This document shows positions 1-14,780 of a stretch of 64,000 nucleotides of DNA, piece after piece. Location of the stretch: NCBI GenBank assembly GCA_965214995.1, contig CBDCCT010000002.1, positions 1,116,001 through 1,180,000 of the forward strand, in the 5' to 3' direction. The notes under the pieces are model-generated. The model saw only the letters and a list, made by a program, of their open reading frames with translations. It searched no databases and was not told where the DNA came from. Source of the stretch: CBDCCT01 sp965214995. GTDB taxonomy: Bacteria; Deinococcota; Deinococci; Deinococcales; Trueperaceae. The position numbers and the translations under genes are program-made. How positions within the stretch are numbered: the first letter of the stretch is position 1; each line of letters begins with the position of its first letter.

Positions 1-1270
1 ATTTTAATAATAAAACTAAGATATAATAGAATCTATTTACTAGGCTTTTATTATTATTTAGTTAGAAGATAAGATCTTTTATAAACTTAATAGTATTCTT
101 TAACTTATTTTAAAAAGAAGTACTAGCTAGTTTTATAAATAGAGACTTTTAAGTTACTATAAGTTTAATAAAGTAGTAATATAACTAAATATATAAAAAA
201 ATATTCCTAAGTAGACTTTTCTTTTTTTTTCTTTTTTTTTATATTAATAGCCTTATTATTAGTATTAACTAATATAATTTCTACTTAGGGCTTTATAAGT
301 AAAGTACTAAAAATATACTTTTTATTTTATATCTTTTAGTCTCTATTAGTAGAGTTTTTTTTTTTATTTAAAAACTTTTTAATTTCTTTATTAAGTTCTT
401 TAATATAGAGATATTTAAAGGGTTATTAATTTTAAATTAAAAGTAATTACTTATTTTTAGTTACTATACTACTAGAAATACTAATAGTTAAAGAATTTAA
501 TACTAAACTAAGGATTCTAATTAAAATAACTATTTAGATTATTACTAGTATAGTAAAAAAAAAATTATAATAAAAATAAGAGTTATTAAAGCTATTAAAA
601 TAAGAGCTCTTCTACTAGGAGTTATTAGGGTAGTAGAAATAGATATAAATATAAAAGAAATAGGGATTACTAAACCTTTACCCTTACTTTTTAATAGTTA
701 ATAAAAAATAAAGATAGTAGTAAGACTAGTATTATCTATATAAATATATTTATATAGTTTCTAAAATAGTTCTTCTATTAGAATTAAATAAAAATTTTTT
801 TTCTAAAAGCCTATACTAATAAGGGCTTATTTAGAAATATAGAAAAGGGAATTATTATTTATTATTATTATATACTAAATATTTTATATAATAGTCTTAA
901 GGTTTCTTACTATAGTATATAGGGTATAGTAATATTAAATTAACTTTTAAAAAATAAAAATAAAAGTAGTATTATTAGTAGTATAAAAAGCTACTTTAAT
1001 ATTTACTAATATTTTATAGATATCTATAAACTTATAAAAGCTATTAATACTAAAGCCTAATATTTTTTTAATATTATAGTCCTATTCTTAGTTAAAAAAA
1101 ATAAGAGTAATATTTTTTTAATCCTTTAGGGTTTACTATTTTCTATACTTATTAATACTTTTTTAAGCCTAGTATAGTAGCTATTATTATCTAACCTATT
1201 ATATAGTATAAATAAATACTTATAAAAACCTACTATAAAATATTTAGGAATATTATTAATAGCCTCTAGT
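1..1270 (-). mobile_element. Gypsy D2, distal segment (ORF3 part)
   Basis: Fourth visible piece of the outermost retrotransposon, D2. Read on the minus strand it matches D1 from about 39360 to 40640, which is the middle and end of the extra ORF downstream of pol. The 3' LTR of D2 is not reached and lies left of the window. The piece is cut off at its right end by Gypsy A1, and the break is flanked by CTAGT (1266-1270 and 7135-7139). The undisturbed D1 sequence has one copy, ACTAG on plus at 39355-39359. Fully RIP-mutated, with no ATG seen. Confidence 0.85.
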
Positions 1271-1631
1271 TGCTACAAATCGATAGGAGATAGGAAAACA
1301 AACAGTACGAATTAACAAGAATAATTCACTAAAGAGATAGTAATATATAAAGCTCTAGAAAATATATTTACGAATATAGAAAGCTATAGGAATAGGTAAT
1401 ATACTAGTTTATAAAGCTTAATAGTAAAGCCTTACTACTAAAATATTTTTAGAAGTATAAAATATAGGAAATAATATAAATAGGAAGTATAGGAAATTAT
1501 ATAACCTAAATTACTTTATAGTAATTTAAAATAGGCTATATATTATAAAAAGCTATATATATAATAGATATAAAAAGAAGATAAAGACTAGAAATAGGGC
1601 CTTACTTCTAGAATATATTAAATTTATAATA
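1271..1631 (-). repeat. 3' LTR of Gypsy A1
   Basis: This 361-bp repeat aligns end to end with 6774-7134. Differences are mostly C/T and G/A, as expected for RIP. Its outer 55-60 bp (from 1271) are not mutated, whereas the same stretch of the other LTR is. The purine tract of the element adjoins it at 1632. Confidence 0.93.
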
Positions 1632-1639
1632 TTACTCCC

Positions 1640-4600
1640 TTTCTATACTATAAGATCTCTAAGTAAAGTAATATTTTCTAGTTTATTATTTAAAACTAAT
1701 AAAGATATCTTCTATAGATAGAAAAAGGTTAAGAAAGGGTTTCTTTATATTATATTTAGATATCTAACTAAGCTATTTAATAATATAATATTAACCTCTT
1801 TTATAATAAATAAGATTAATAATATCTTTAATTACTTATTTACTATTAGTAACTAGACTAGGATTATTATTTTTATTTTCCTAACTATTTAATAGATTAG
1901 TTATAGTAAAATAGAATAGACTAGTATAAAAAATAGAATATATATAAAGTTAAAAAAAGAAAACTAACTAGTAAGCCCTACTATTAATTATTTTCTATAT
2001 AGAGAATAGGCTACTCTACTTATTATCTAGCTTTAGTAATAGTCTCTTAGAGTAAAGGTTCTTTATAGAAAGCTATACTATATTACTAATCTAGTAATCT
2101 AAGTATAGGATTCTACTAAAGCTATTAATTATAAGTTATTAGATAAATACTAGTTTATTCTTTATATCTTATAGGATATTACTTATAGGGGATATAATTA
2201 ATAATAGAAAAGTAAGTAGGGCTTCTAAAAGATAAATAGATTTAATAGAGTAAGGTAGATTAAAGCCTTTATTAGCCTTAAATAGGGATATACTAGTAGT
2301 AGAATAAATAGTAGAATTCTTAGTAAATTTAAATATCTAGTACTATTTAGGCTAATCTTCCTAGGAGAAGCTAATAAGGTATTATAAGTATTATTTAATA
2401 TTTTAGTTAGTATATTTAGATTAGCTATTTAATTATAGATAAAAAGCTAATATAAGTAAATACTTAATATTTAGTATATAGTAGATCTTATATTATAATT
2501 CTCTAGTAAATTAGATCCCTTAGTTTATAATAACTTACCTAGATAGACTATATAAGTAGATAATATCTTAGATAAAGATATTAGTTAGGTACTTAACTAT
2601 TATACTAGTATAGGAAATTATATACTTTTCTTTTAATAGTTTATTTACTACTATAAGAATACTTATTATATTTTTATAGAGTATTAAATTTATAGTAACT
2701 AATAGGTCTATTATAAAGTCTATAATTAGGTCTTACTAGTATTATTCTAGTATAGATAGGAATAAAAGTAATCTAAGTATTTAATAAATAGGCTTTAATT
2801 ATTAGTAAAAATAATAATTATAAAAAAAGTAATAGATATCTTAACTTATCTTTAACTAGTAGTATATTAATTTAATTTAAGTATAAATTCTAATCTTTTT
2901 AAAATAGCTAATAAGTAAGAGACTATAATTTTCCTTAATAATCTAATAGTATAAGTTCTTAGATAAAAGTATTTAGGTATAGTACTAAAACTAAATAAAT
3001 CTATATTTATTAAGAGAGTAGTTAGTAAATAAGTATTTACTCTAATATATATCTATAATTAGTTATAAGGTAATTTCTTTTATAGGGTTATTATTAGAAG
3101 TAGAGTAGTAGGTAGCTTAAAGTTTTTTTTTTAAAGATAAATTATTATCTTTAAGATTATATTCTAGGTTATTAGCTATTAGTAAGCTAGTAGATAGTAA
3201 GTAAAATAGATTAAATAATAATAGAGTTTCTTTATATTTCTTATTAGTATTATCCTATTTATATTAGAATAGAGTATTAGCTTCTATATTTTAATAACTA
3301 AAGAAGTATTAAATTTTAAAATTAAAATAGAATAGGAATTTAGACTAATAACCTTAATAATTATTAAGGATATAGATAGTAATAAAATACTATAAATTCT
3401 TATAATTATAAAGAACTTAGACTTAGTACCTACTTCTTTCTAATTTAGTATACCACTTAGTAAAAGCTTTAATAATTATAAGGAGTTCCTTATTATAGGT
3501 ATTATACTAAGTTTTATTATCTAAGTACTTAGATAAGAAGAAGGTAATAAGATAAAGTAATTATAGGTTAGTAATATTATTAAAGACTAGCTATTTAAGA
3601 ATAGTACTAAAAATAAAATTAAAAATATTAGTTACTACTATATAGGGCTTATCTAGGTTAAAATATATAAGAATTAGGGTACTAGTAAGTCTATTCTTAA
3701 TAGTCTAAAAGGATTACTATACTTCTAGGCTCTATTTAAATTTATATAAATCCTTTATTAAATTAGTAAGTAGCTTTACTATCTAAGAAAGCTTCTTAAT
3801 AAAATACTAGTAGTAATTAGCTATATTAAGAAATAAGTAAACTTATTTAACTATCTTTAGTAACTACTATTAGATAATTAGAGCTATCTTTTTAGGGTTA
3901 GTTTAAATACTTTTCCTAGCCTTTAGGATAAAGCCTAGGTAGTATATTATCTAAACCTTAAATTCTAATTTATCTAGGTCTAGGAATAGTCTAATAATAA
4001 GTAGATAGTTAAAGATTTTAAAAATATATCTATAGTATTCTTCTAGAGTATATAAGTATATTAGTAGATTATCTATATATAGAAATATAGCTTAATCTAA
4101 AAGATTAATTCTAATTATATTATTTATAAGATAGATAAATATTAATAGGGTATTATAAAGGCTAAATAGTATTACTAAGTATTTATATAAGCTATAGTAA
4201 GTATAGAATATAGTAAGCTACTCTTTTTCTTTCTTAATATAAACCTTATTAAATATAGAAATAATATTTATCTTAGTAAAATACTAGGATAAAATAAGAT
4301 AGGTAAATAATTCCTTTATAATAGATAGTAGGATATAGTCTTTTATAATAATTTTATTTAGCTTATAATAATTAATATAGAAGTAGAGGCTACTAAAGGG
4401 TTTTTTAATAAATAGGATAGAGCTAGTAGTAAGACTAATAGATAAGTAAATATAATCTTTTTCTAAGTTCTCTTAAAGATATTTCTAGAGAACTTAGAGT
4501 TTAGATTAATTTATCCTATAGAATTAACTATTTAGTAGAATAGCTCCCTTAGTTAGCTTAATATTATAGTTAACTCTAGGATAGTATAGTAATAAGGTAT

Positions 4601-4990
4601 TAGCTTTAATAGATAAAAATAGATAGTAATACTTTTATAAATATAATAGTAGCTTTAAAAAATCTAGTAAAGGCTTATTATAAAAAGACTTCTCTATATT
4701 TACTTATATTTTCTCCTTAATCTAGGTAATATTAACCTTAAATAGCTAGTTATCTAGGTTATCTATCTTATTATAGAATTCTTCTATATCTAATATAGAA
4801 ATATTAATAGGAGTAGAATTAATATATTTAAAAATTATTCCCTTATCCTAGATATATAATAGGTATCCTAAGTTAGATTATAGGTAAAGTTTCCTATAAA
4901 GAAAGAAGTTAAATTTAACTAATCTATTTAACTAGGTAATTCTTAGATTATATTAGTAAAGCTAAAGGATTCCTAAGATAACTTTTTTAG
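1640..4990 (-). pseudogene. Gypsy A1 pol relic (RT, RNase H, integrase)
   Basis: On the minus strand, restoring Trp and Gln at TAG/TAA gives a Ty3/Gypsy reverse transcriptase from about 4650 to 3800. The order is the N-terminal block with a Leu-Pro-Tyr-His-Pro-like start, the Asn-Tyr-Arg-Lys-Leu-Asn block, and the catalytic Tyr-x-Asp-Asp site, now Tyr-Ile-Asp-Asn (4068-4079). After it comes the block reading EFKVKKICYLSFIL. RNase H and integrase should follow towards 2200. The last part, near 1740-1850, resembles the end of a chromodomain, but this is weak. Many in-frame TAA/TAG codons and no initiator ATG make it a dead copy. The same family is represented in A3 only by its 5' part. Confidence 0.82.
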
Positions 4991-6773
4991 TTAAGTAAGG
5001 GTAGATATATATAGTAATATCCTTCTTATAGATACTAGCTATAGTTACCTTAAGGTTTATATATTATATAATCTTAATATAAGTATTATTAAATCTATAG
5101 TAGATATAAGATTAGTTTAATAAATAATAGAGTATATCTAGGATATAAGTAAAATCTTTATTAATTAATATACTTAAGGTAGTACTAGAATCTATAAAAG
5201 TAGAATAATACTTTATTTTATTTATCTAATATAGTATATATATATAAGGTTTAAAAAATAGCTACTTTAGTAAGATAAGAGTATATTACTTATTAGTATT
5301 ATAGCTACTACTACTAGATATAGTAAAAGAAATATCTCTTAAGTAGATTAGCTCTTCTTTAATATACTAATTAGTAGTTTCCTACTAGGTTTATCTCTAG
5401 TTATAACTTAAACTAAAGACTAATCTTTTTTCTATCCTTTAGTAGCCTTACTATATAGAGTACTTAAAAGTAGGGATAAAAAGTAAAATAAAAATAAATT
5501 AAGAGTATAAATAGAAATCTAGTAAATAGAATAAATTAAATAATTATAAATTAGGTAGCTATACTACTTATAATATAAATATATACTAGTATATTAAACT
5601 TTTTTTTTTTTATAATTAAGATTTATTAGATTACTATTTAGTACTAGAGAAGTAGATATATAAATAGAAACTAAAGTAGAGATAGTAATAATAAAAATAG
5701 AAATAAAAACTAGAGTAAAAATAGTAAAATAAATAGTAGAATAAAATAACTAGAACTTATTAATTATTATATAAAGTAGGTTATTTTAATAAAAATATTC
5801 CTAGACTAAGGAGTTAAAGTCTAATAAGTAAAGATCTATAGTAGAGAGATAGTTAATAAATTTATAAGATAAAAATAGATAGAGAATTTACTTCTAAGAG
5901 TACTTTTTAAATAGGGTTTTATAAGTAATAAGCTTAAAGTCTATAATATAGTTAGTAAACTAATAGTTAACTTATTTTATTAATAGTAAGTAGTAGAAAT
6001 ATATAAAGTTAAAGTTAAGATTATTAAATATTAGATTTAGCTTATTAGTAAGCTACTCCTAGTTATTATATTAATAGGAGATAACTTTTTCTAAGTATAA
6101 GAATATAGTATAACCCTCTAAGTAGAAGAATATATAATTAATATAGAAATTAGTAAATAGGAAATAGTTTATATTTAGCCTAAACTTAAATATTAGGCTA
6201 GTCTTAAAGTATTCTAAATCTTTAATACTCTAGGTACTAGTACCTAAGAATATTAGAATATTAGATATCTTCTCTAATTTTATTATTATTAAAGAAAGGG
6301 CTTAGAAAGAAGCTATCTAATAAACTACTATTATACTTATTATCTTTACTATATAGTAGAGAACTTATTTATTTAATAGCTTAGGGTTTAAGGTATTTAT
6401 ACTAGAAGAGTTTACTATTATAGCTTTAGGCTAAGATATTATAGATATAAAGGATATAATTAAGAATTACCTAGTTAGAAAGTTAGAGGACTAGGAATAG
6501 AATAGAAACTAGTTAATAGGCTCTACTAATAATAAACTTAGTATATAGAATAGATTACTAATTAGCTAATACTCTCTATAGTATTAGCTCTAGATAGATA
6601 GAATAGAATATTTAAATACTCTAAAAGATCTATAATTATATAATTTCCTAGGGGACTAAAAATTTTCTTTAGAGCTTATAATACGTTATAGCTAGATAGA
6701 TAGGATAGGCTTCTAGGATATAAATAGATAAGTAGTTAATAAAATAACTAGTAGATTAAGAGTAAATTATTAA
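4991..6773 (-). pseudogene. Gypsy A1 leader and gag region relic
   Basis: Segment between the 5' LTR and pol of A1 on the minus strand. Position alone suggests gag (capsid-nucleocapsid) and protease. I could not place a convincing CCHC knuckle, so the protein call rests on location. It aligns well with the A3 segment 60231-61889 on the plus strand, which shows it is a conserved part of the family and not a foreign insert. The tract at 6690-6773 next to the LTR is the leader, where the primer site should be. Confidence 0.55.
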
Positions 6774-7134
6774 TACTATAAATTAATAGGAGATAAAAAA
6801 ATAAATAGTATAAATTAATAAAAATAATTTACTAAAGAGATAGTAATATATAAAGCTCTAAAAAATATATTTATAAATATAGGGAGCTATAGGAATAGAT
6901 AGTATACTAGTTTATAAAGCTTAGTAGTAAAGCCTTACTACTAGAATATTTTTAGAAGTATAGAATATAGGAAATAATATAGATAGAAGGTATAGGAAAT
7001 TATATAGCCTAGATTACTTTATAGTAATCTAGAGTAGGCTATATATTATAGGGAGCTATACGTATAATAAGTATAGAAAGGGGATGGGGGCTGGAAGTAG
7101 GGCCCTGCTTCTAGGATACGTCGAATTCGTAACA
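6774..7134 (-). repeat. 5' LTR of Gypsy A1
   Basis: A 361-bp LTR, identical in length to 1271-1631. Its outer end (about 7070-7134) keeps CG and TG dinucleotides, with an intact TGTTACGAATTCGACG terminus on the minus strand. The inner end is converted. Compared with the A3 LTR (59958-60230) it carries about 90 extra bases in the middle, so two LTR variants of the family exist. Confidence 0.93.
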
Positions 7135-8844
<1,710 letters not shown>

Positions 8845-9309
8845 ATAATTAATAATTAATCAATTTCCACATGCAGTCGTTAGACTATGGCGTAAGACTA
8901 ATTAATTAGTCGATTATTAGTATATTTTTAGTTATTTATCTACTAACTAGGAAAGCTTCTTCGGCACTAAAACCTAGAGAGTATTATATATATAAATTAG
9001 GAAAGTAAACAACTTTTTCTTATATTAATTAACCCTTAATATAATACTAAGAAGTATTTATTAAGGATTAATTATAAGATAAACTAGGTAATTTTAAGGA
9101 AAGATACCTAAGAGAAGTAGATTATAAGCTTATCCTATCTAGGCTAGGTTATATAAGAATCCCTACCCCTTATAATCTTAAGCTTATTATTTAGTAGTAG
9201 ATTATAGTAGAAGTAGTCCTGGGATTTAAACCTGGGCCCTCCTGGTTACTATGCCAAGAATTCGCCAAGAGGGGCCATGGCCACGTTCTACCAACGCGAC
9301 CACACCACC
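8845..9309 (-). mobile_element. tRNA-derived SINE, copy 1
   Basis: A 465-bp insert in D2, flanked by the perfect 14-bp duplication TTCTTTCTTATATA (8831-8844, 9310-9323). D1 has a single uninterrupted copy at 37669-37682. On the minus strand it begins GGTGGTGTGGTCGCGTTGGT, with an A-box-like TGGTCGCGTTGG about 8 bases in. A B-box-like GGTTTAAATCC follows near base 78, which is GGTTCGAATCC with CG turned to TA. The A-to-B spacing is longer than in an ordinary tRNA. A body of about 370 bp follows, ending in an AT-rich tail of TAA/TTA units. It is much less RIP-mutated at its head and near the tail than in the middle. The second copy is at 35235-35726. The combination of pol III boxes, short tail repeats and long duplications is that of a SINE mobilised by a LINE. 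Confidence 0.85.
9222..9232 (-). promoter_or_regulatory. B box of SINE copy 1
   Basis: The minus strand reads GGTTTAAATCC, one CG-to-TA change from the pol III B box GGTTCGAATCC. With the A-box-like stretch near 9291-9302 it forms an internal type 2 promoter, probably weakened by RIP. Confidence 0.6.
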
Positions 9310-10199
9310 TTCTTTCTTATATACTAGAGGTAGATAAGAGCTTTTTAGATATTTTTATCTCTTTTTTTAAATTATTAAGCTTAGAGAGCTATTAACTCCT
9401 CTATAGTATAAACTTATTTAAAAGATAAGATTATATATATAAGAATTTCTAATTTAATTATAAGGGTTATTTTATATCTATATAGTAAATAATAGAATAA
9501 ATATTTAATAGAATACCTAACTATAGTTCTATCTATATATAAAATAGCTAGGAAATAGTTTATTTATAATCTTTTTATTTTAGCTAGAGTATTAATAATT
9601 AGAGTATATTTATATTTAATTTATCTATTAGCCCTAGGGTTATATAGAGAAATTTAAATATAGTAAAGATTATATCTATTTAGAAGTTTTTCTATTAGTT
9701 TTTAATTTTCTATTTTTCTATCTATAATAATCCTCTATAGGTAGAAATAGTAATATAAGAAATTCTTATAAATAAATTTAGTAATATATTATACTTTTTT
9801 TTATTATAAGGGGTAGGCTTCTATCTATCTACTAAAGTTATTCTTACTTATTATAATATACTTAAATCCTTTTTTCTTTAGTATATAGGTAATATCTATA
9901 TTAATCCTTTAGAATAGCCTAGATAGGTAAGTTAGAAAGATTATTTCTAGTAAGTAGTTCTTTAATACTACTTAATATTTATAGTAATTTTTTATATATT
10001 CTTTAATCTATTAATAGGTTTTCTCTTACTAGTATCTATCTATAATAAGCTAGTAAATTTTTTTAACTTCTAAATATCTTTAGTTATTATAATAGATATT
10101 AAATATTTAATTTTTATATTCCTACTTATCTACTACTTATTATAAAGGAATATTTTTAGTAGCTCTTTTAAAAAGATACCTTTTCCTTATTATAAATTT

Positions 10200-13100
10200 T
10201 AGTATATATTTCTAGAATTTAGTCTATTCCTTTAAACTTATATAAATATATATAGGCTTCCTTAATCTATTAGTTAGATATTAAGTAATATTCTAGTATT
10301 TTTTATTATATCCTTCTTCTAGAGGATTCTTATCTTAATTTATTAAATCTACTAAGTAGGCTACTTTAATTATATTAATCTAATTATTTACCTAGTTATT
10401 AATATAGTTATTAGTCTCTATTTCTAACTAGTTAAAAGGTTTAAGGGGTTTCCTAGATAGTTTATTTATAGTAGTATACTTTTTTCCTAGTATATAATAT
10501 ATTTTAAAATTTAATATTTAGATCTATATAAGCTATCTTATAATTAGTACTTCTAATAGGTTTATAATAATCCTATTAAGCTATATAACTAATATATTAG
10601 TATCTAATTCTATAATAAAATAATAATTATATAACTATATATAATTTTTTTAAGAGCTTTAAGGAGTATCTTATATTTAAGTTTACTAGAATTATATTTA
10701 TATTTAGCTAGTATCTAGATTCTACTCTTATAGTAAATAAAATACTAAAATTTTAATTTTTTTAATTTTTATTATATTAATATAGCTCTTTAGTCTTTAT
10801 TATTAATATTTATAATAAGAATTACTAGTTTTTTATTAATATAGTTAATTAGCTATAGTACTAATACTATAGTTAGCCTTATTTATAGTATTACTATAGT
10901 ATTCTATTATTTTTATCTTTAGGTAAATTTAGCTTTCTTTTTTAGTAAATAAAATAAAGATTTAGTAATTATTATAAAATACTCTATAAAAATCTAGTAG
11001 TATATATAAATACTTAAAAAAATATAAATTTTTTTTTATATAGTATAATTAGTTTATTCTAGTATCTTTATTATTTTAAATAATTCTAGGTACTTTCTAT
11101 CTATATTATAAAGAAAATCTACTATTTTTAACCCTTAGAGGTAAAATTATAATTTTTCTTTTATAATAGTATATCTAGCTCTTTTTATATTTATAAGAAT
11201 ACTATTTAACTATTAAAGATATTTTAAAATAAAGTAATAAATACTAGATTTAATCTTTTTCTATTAGTAATTAGTCCTAGATCCTTTTATACTAATATTA
11301 TTTATAAATAGAATATATTTCTTTAGGATATAGTCTACTAGTATCTTACCTATAATCTAGATAAATTAGGCTATAGAATTAATTATTTCTATAAATAGAG
11401 TTATATATTAAACTAGTCCTAATAGTATTATAAAGACTATTAAGTTCTAGCTTATAGGGTATAATAGAATTTAATTATATTTAGAGAAGAAGTTAATTAA
11501 TAAATAATAAGAAAGTCTATTAAATTTATTAATAAATTCTTTTATATTTAATAATAGGTTAGTATCCTTAATAGTAATTTTATTAATATTTATTACTATA
11601 TTAATTAACTAGTATTTCCTATTTAACTTCTTAACTAAAAACTAGGGGTAATAGTATAACTTATAACTTAGTTTTAATATACTATTATTAAGGTACTATC
11701 TAATTATATTAATAATTATCTTATTAAGTACTTTAAGTAGTTAGAAGATTACTTATTATTAAACTTTATATAGTACTATCCTAATTATTAGTAAATCTAT
11801 AATCTAGGATAATAAGATCCTAATTTCTATAAAGTCTTAAACTAGTATCTTTTCCTAATTAAATAGTATATTAATAAGAAGTTTCTTTTTCTTTAGTTAT
11901 AGGAATTTATCTATTAATAATTTATTAATTCTTTTTTAGGTTAGATAGCTATCTTTCTTAATATCTAAAAACTTTAGTATAAAGTACTTATTATATATTT
12001 CTCTTAGCTTATTTAGTCCTCTTTTTTTTTATAATAGATTATATTTTTCTTTTATTTTCTAGACTATTTAAGATATATACTATTAGATTAGTTTAAATTA
12101 ATAGGTTTTACTTTATTTATTTTTTTTTTATATACTATATAGACTAGATAGTTATTCTTTTCTTCTTCTACCTAGTTACTAAGATTAATTAAAATAGTAG
12201 GGCTACTTATAGTAGGATTATTTCCTTTAATATTAATAAGTACTACTTCTATAATATTAGGAGAGATTCTCTATATATAAAAGGCCTTATTTTAATTATT
12301 TCTAATCTCTTTATTATTTTCCTATAGTGTATTAACCTCTAAGGTCACGTGATTTCTTAGTATTTCTAAAAATATCCTAGAAGCAACGTCCTTACTACTA
12401 GTCTAAATTTTTAAACTTTTTATACTTATAAACCCCCTCTTTAACTCTATATTAATTACTTAAGGATAGTATACTTCTTTATATTATTTATCTATAATAT
12501 AGTATATAGCTAAGTAGTATAAAGCTATATTATCTTTATTATTTTAGTTTTTTATTAGGTTTTCTTTCTTATTAAGCTTCTATTTAGGAAGAGACTTATT
12601 TATTAGTTTAAAGAAGGTTCTTTTTCCTAGGTTATAATAAATTATACTTATTTACTATATTTATTTTAGAGCTTAATATTATAATATCTATCTTTATTAT
12701 ATTTAATATATATATAATCTTTTTTTAAAAATAAAACTCCTAAAAGTAATAGATATTAGGGTTTTAGAATAATAAGATAGTCTATAACTAACTATATATT
12801 ATTAATATATATAGGTAGGTCTTTTAGAATCCCTACTATAAGGAATAAAACTCTATTAATACTAATAATATATTCTATATTATTACTCTTAAAGTAGGAC
12901 TATTTAGTATCCTTAGTAAGCTTTTAAAAATATAAAAAAATAGAAAAACCTCTATCTAGTAGAGTATATATTAGGATAATTTTATTAAATACTATTAGAA
13001 TTTATACTAGAGCTCTTATTAGGTCTCTTTTATTATATACTATATTTATAGGTAAGCTTAGAGATATTAAGATAATATTAATATATTTAATAATTAGTTA

Positions 13101-14780
13101 TTTTTCTTACTATAAGAGTTTTTTTAAAAAATTTAATAAGTTTTTTAGCTATAAATAGTATTTCTAAGTTTATAGTATCTATTAGCTTTAGATAATAGTT
13201 AATAAGCTTATTCTTTCTAGTAAGTATTTAGATAATAATTTCTTTAATTCTTTTTATTTTATTAAAAGTTACTTTTTTATTATTATTTAATTTATATAAC
13301 TATCTATAACTTTCTAGTAGAGAAGATAGGTTTAAGCTTTATAAAAGCTATCTTATTACTTCTAGTAATATTATTTCTTATAATTTAACTAGTATCTAGC
13401 TTAATAAAATTTTTTTAACTAAAATTACTATTTAGGACTATAGTATAATTATTATTAAAGGATTTATCTAGTATCTCCTTAATCTAACTAATAGATAGAA
13501 TTTTTTATTTTTTTTACTATTTCTTTATAATTCTTATATAATTATTATATAGGGCTAGTATATTATCTTATACTTAAATCTAATAGAGATATCTTATTAA
13601 GCTATAATAGTTTTATTTATAATAAATCCTTTAAGTATCTTAATATACTAGATAGTTATAACTAATTCTTTATATTTAATAGTAGTAACTATAGTAATAA
13701 TAAAAATAATAAATACTATTTTTAAAGATATATTCTTATATATAGCTATAAGCTTCTATAGCTTATTAAGTCTTTTTATTTAGAAAAGTCCTTTAATAAT
13801 CTCTAGTTCTAAATAGGGCTTTTTATAAATAATTATACTATTTTAGGTAATATATATTTCTCTATTTTTAATTATTTCTTTAATATAGGGGTATTTATAC
13901 TACTAATAGATTAGATTATTATAATAATAATATCTACTATATAGATTACTTAGATAGTAAAAAGTAGTATTAAATAAATAATTCCTCTTAAGTTTAATAA
14001 TTTCTTTCTATTTTTTATATATACTATTATAGAGCTTAGCTAGATTTATCTATAAATTAATATTATTTATTTTTATTTAGATAATTTCCTAGATAAGTTA
14101 ATCTATAGTTAGGTTCTATTTAATATTTATTTTTACTATTTTTTTTAGAATAGTAGGTTTTACTTTCTACTACTTATCTAGGATAGTTTTAGCCTTTCTA
14201 TTATATAAATTAGATACTTTTTTAAAATATTCTAGTTTATTACTAAGGATACTAATAGAGTTTAAAGTAATTAAAGTATCTATTAAAAAATAACTACTTT
14301 TTTTTATTTTTTATAATTATAGTCTTTTAAGATATTAATATTAATACTATATTTCTTTATAACTTTTTTCTAGGCTATAAAAGGGAGTCTATAAAGAAAT
14401 AACTTAGTCTAAGTTATTTTATTAATCTTTCCTTCCTATAGTAGTTCTTTAGAAATAATATTAAATATCTAGTAATAGTTCTTAAGCTTACTTTTTCTAT
14501 AGTAAATATTAGTATATTTATATAAGTAAATTTAAAATTATAGAGCTATTCTAGGTTATAAAACCTAAATTCTTTTAAAAAATTTTTTTAAAGGTATTAT
14601 AATCTTTATTATAGGAGTTAAAAGCTTTTATTTATATTTAGATATATTTACTATAGTACTAACTAATCTCTTTAAAATATTTTTTATTAGTATAGTAGTA
14701 CCTATAGTAAATAATTTTAAATTTTTTAAAAAAGTTAATAGTACTATTTCTATTAAATAAAAAAAACTCTAGTAATCTAA
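10200..14780 (-). pseudogene. Gypsy D2 gag-pol relic
   Basis: Coding remnant of D2, recognised by alignment with D1 and by its own motifs. It runs from gag near 14760 to RNase H and the start of integrase. The RT site at 11297-11308 has lost both Asp residues to the Gly/Asp-to-Asn type of change. All frames carry many TAA/TAG codons. D2 is the oldest layer in the window, since three other elements sit in it. Confidence 0.75.
12328..12395. other. Un-mutated island beside an indel in D2
   Basis: A 68-bp patch inside D2 that keeps several CA, TG and CG dinucleotides, including CACGTG, in otherwise fully converted sequence. Against D1 (minus-strand match near 34075-34160) this is where about 50 bp are missing. 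It looks like a local break in homology that lowered RIP, as element ends do. Confidence 0.55.

Larger units (their letters stand above)
1271..7134 (-). mobile_element. Gypsy A1, complete but RIP-killed LTR retrotransposon
   Basis: A 5.86-kb element with two 361-bp LTRs and a perfect 5-bp target duplication CTAGT. The reverse transcriptase relic reads on the minus strand, so the 5' LTR is 6774-7134 and the element begins TGTTACGAATTCGACG at 7134. A purine tract (minus, 1632-1645) sits just before the 3' LTR, as expected for a plus-strand primer. The element lies in D2, and D1 shows the empty site. The outer ends (1271 to about 1330, and about 7070-7134) keep CG, CA and TG, while the matching inner LTR parts are fully converted. 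A second copy of the family, on the opposite strand, lies at 59958-61889. Confidence 0.93.

Noticed and set aside
9217..9309. A tRNA gene on the minus strand, with A- and B-box-like motifs
   Set aside because: The A-to-B distance is too long, no matching acceptor stem was found, the same head occurs in the copy at 35640-35726, and both lie at the end of a 14-bp-duplicated insert. It is the head of a SINE.
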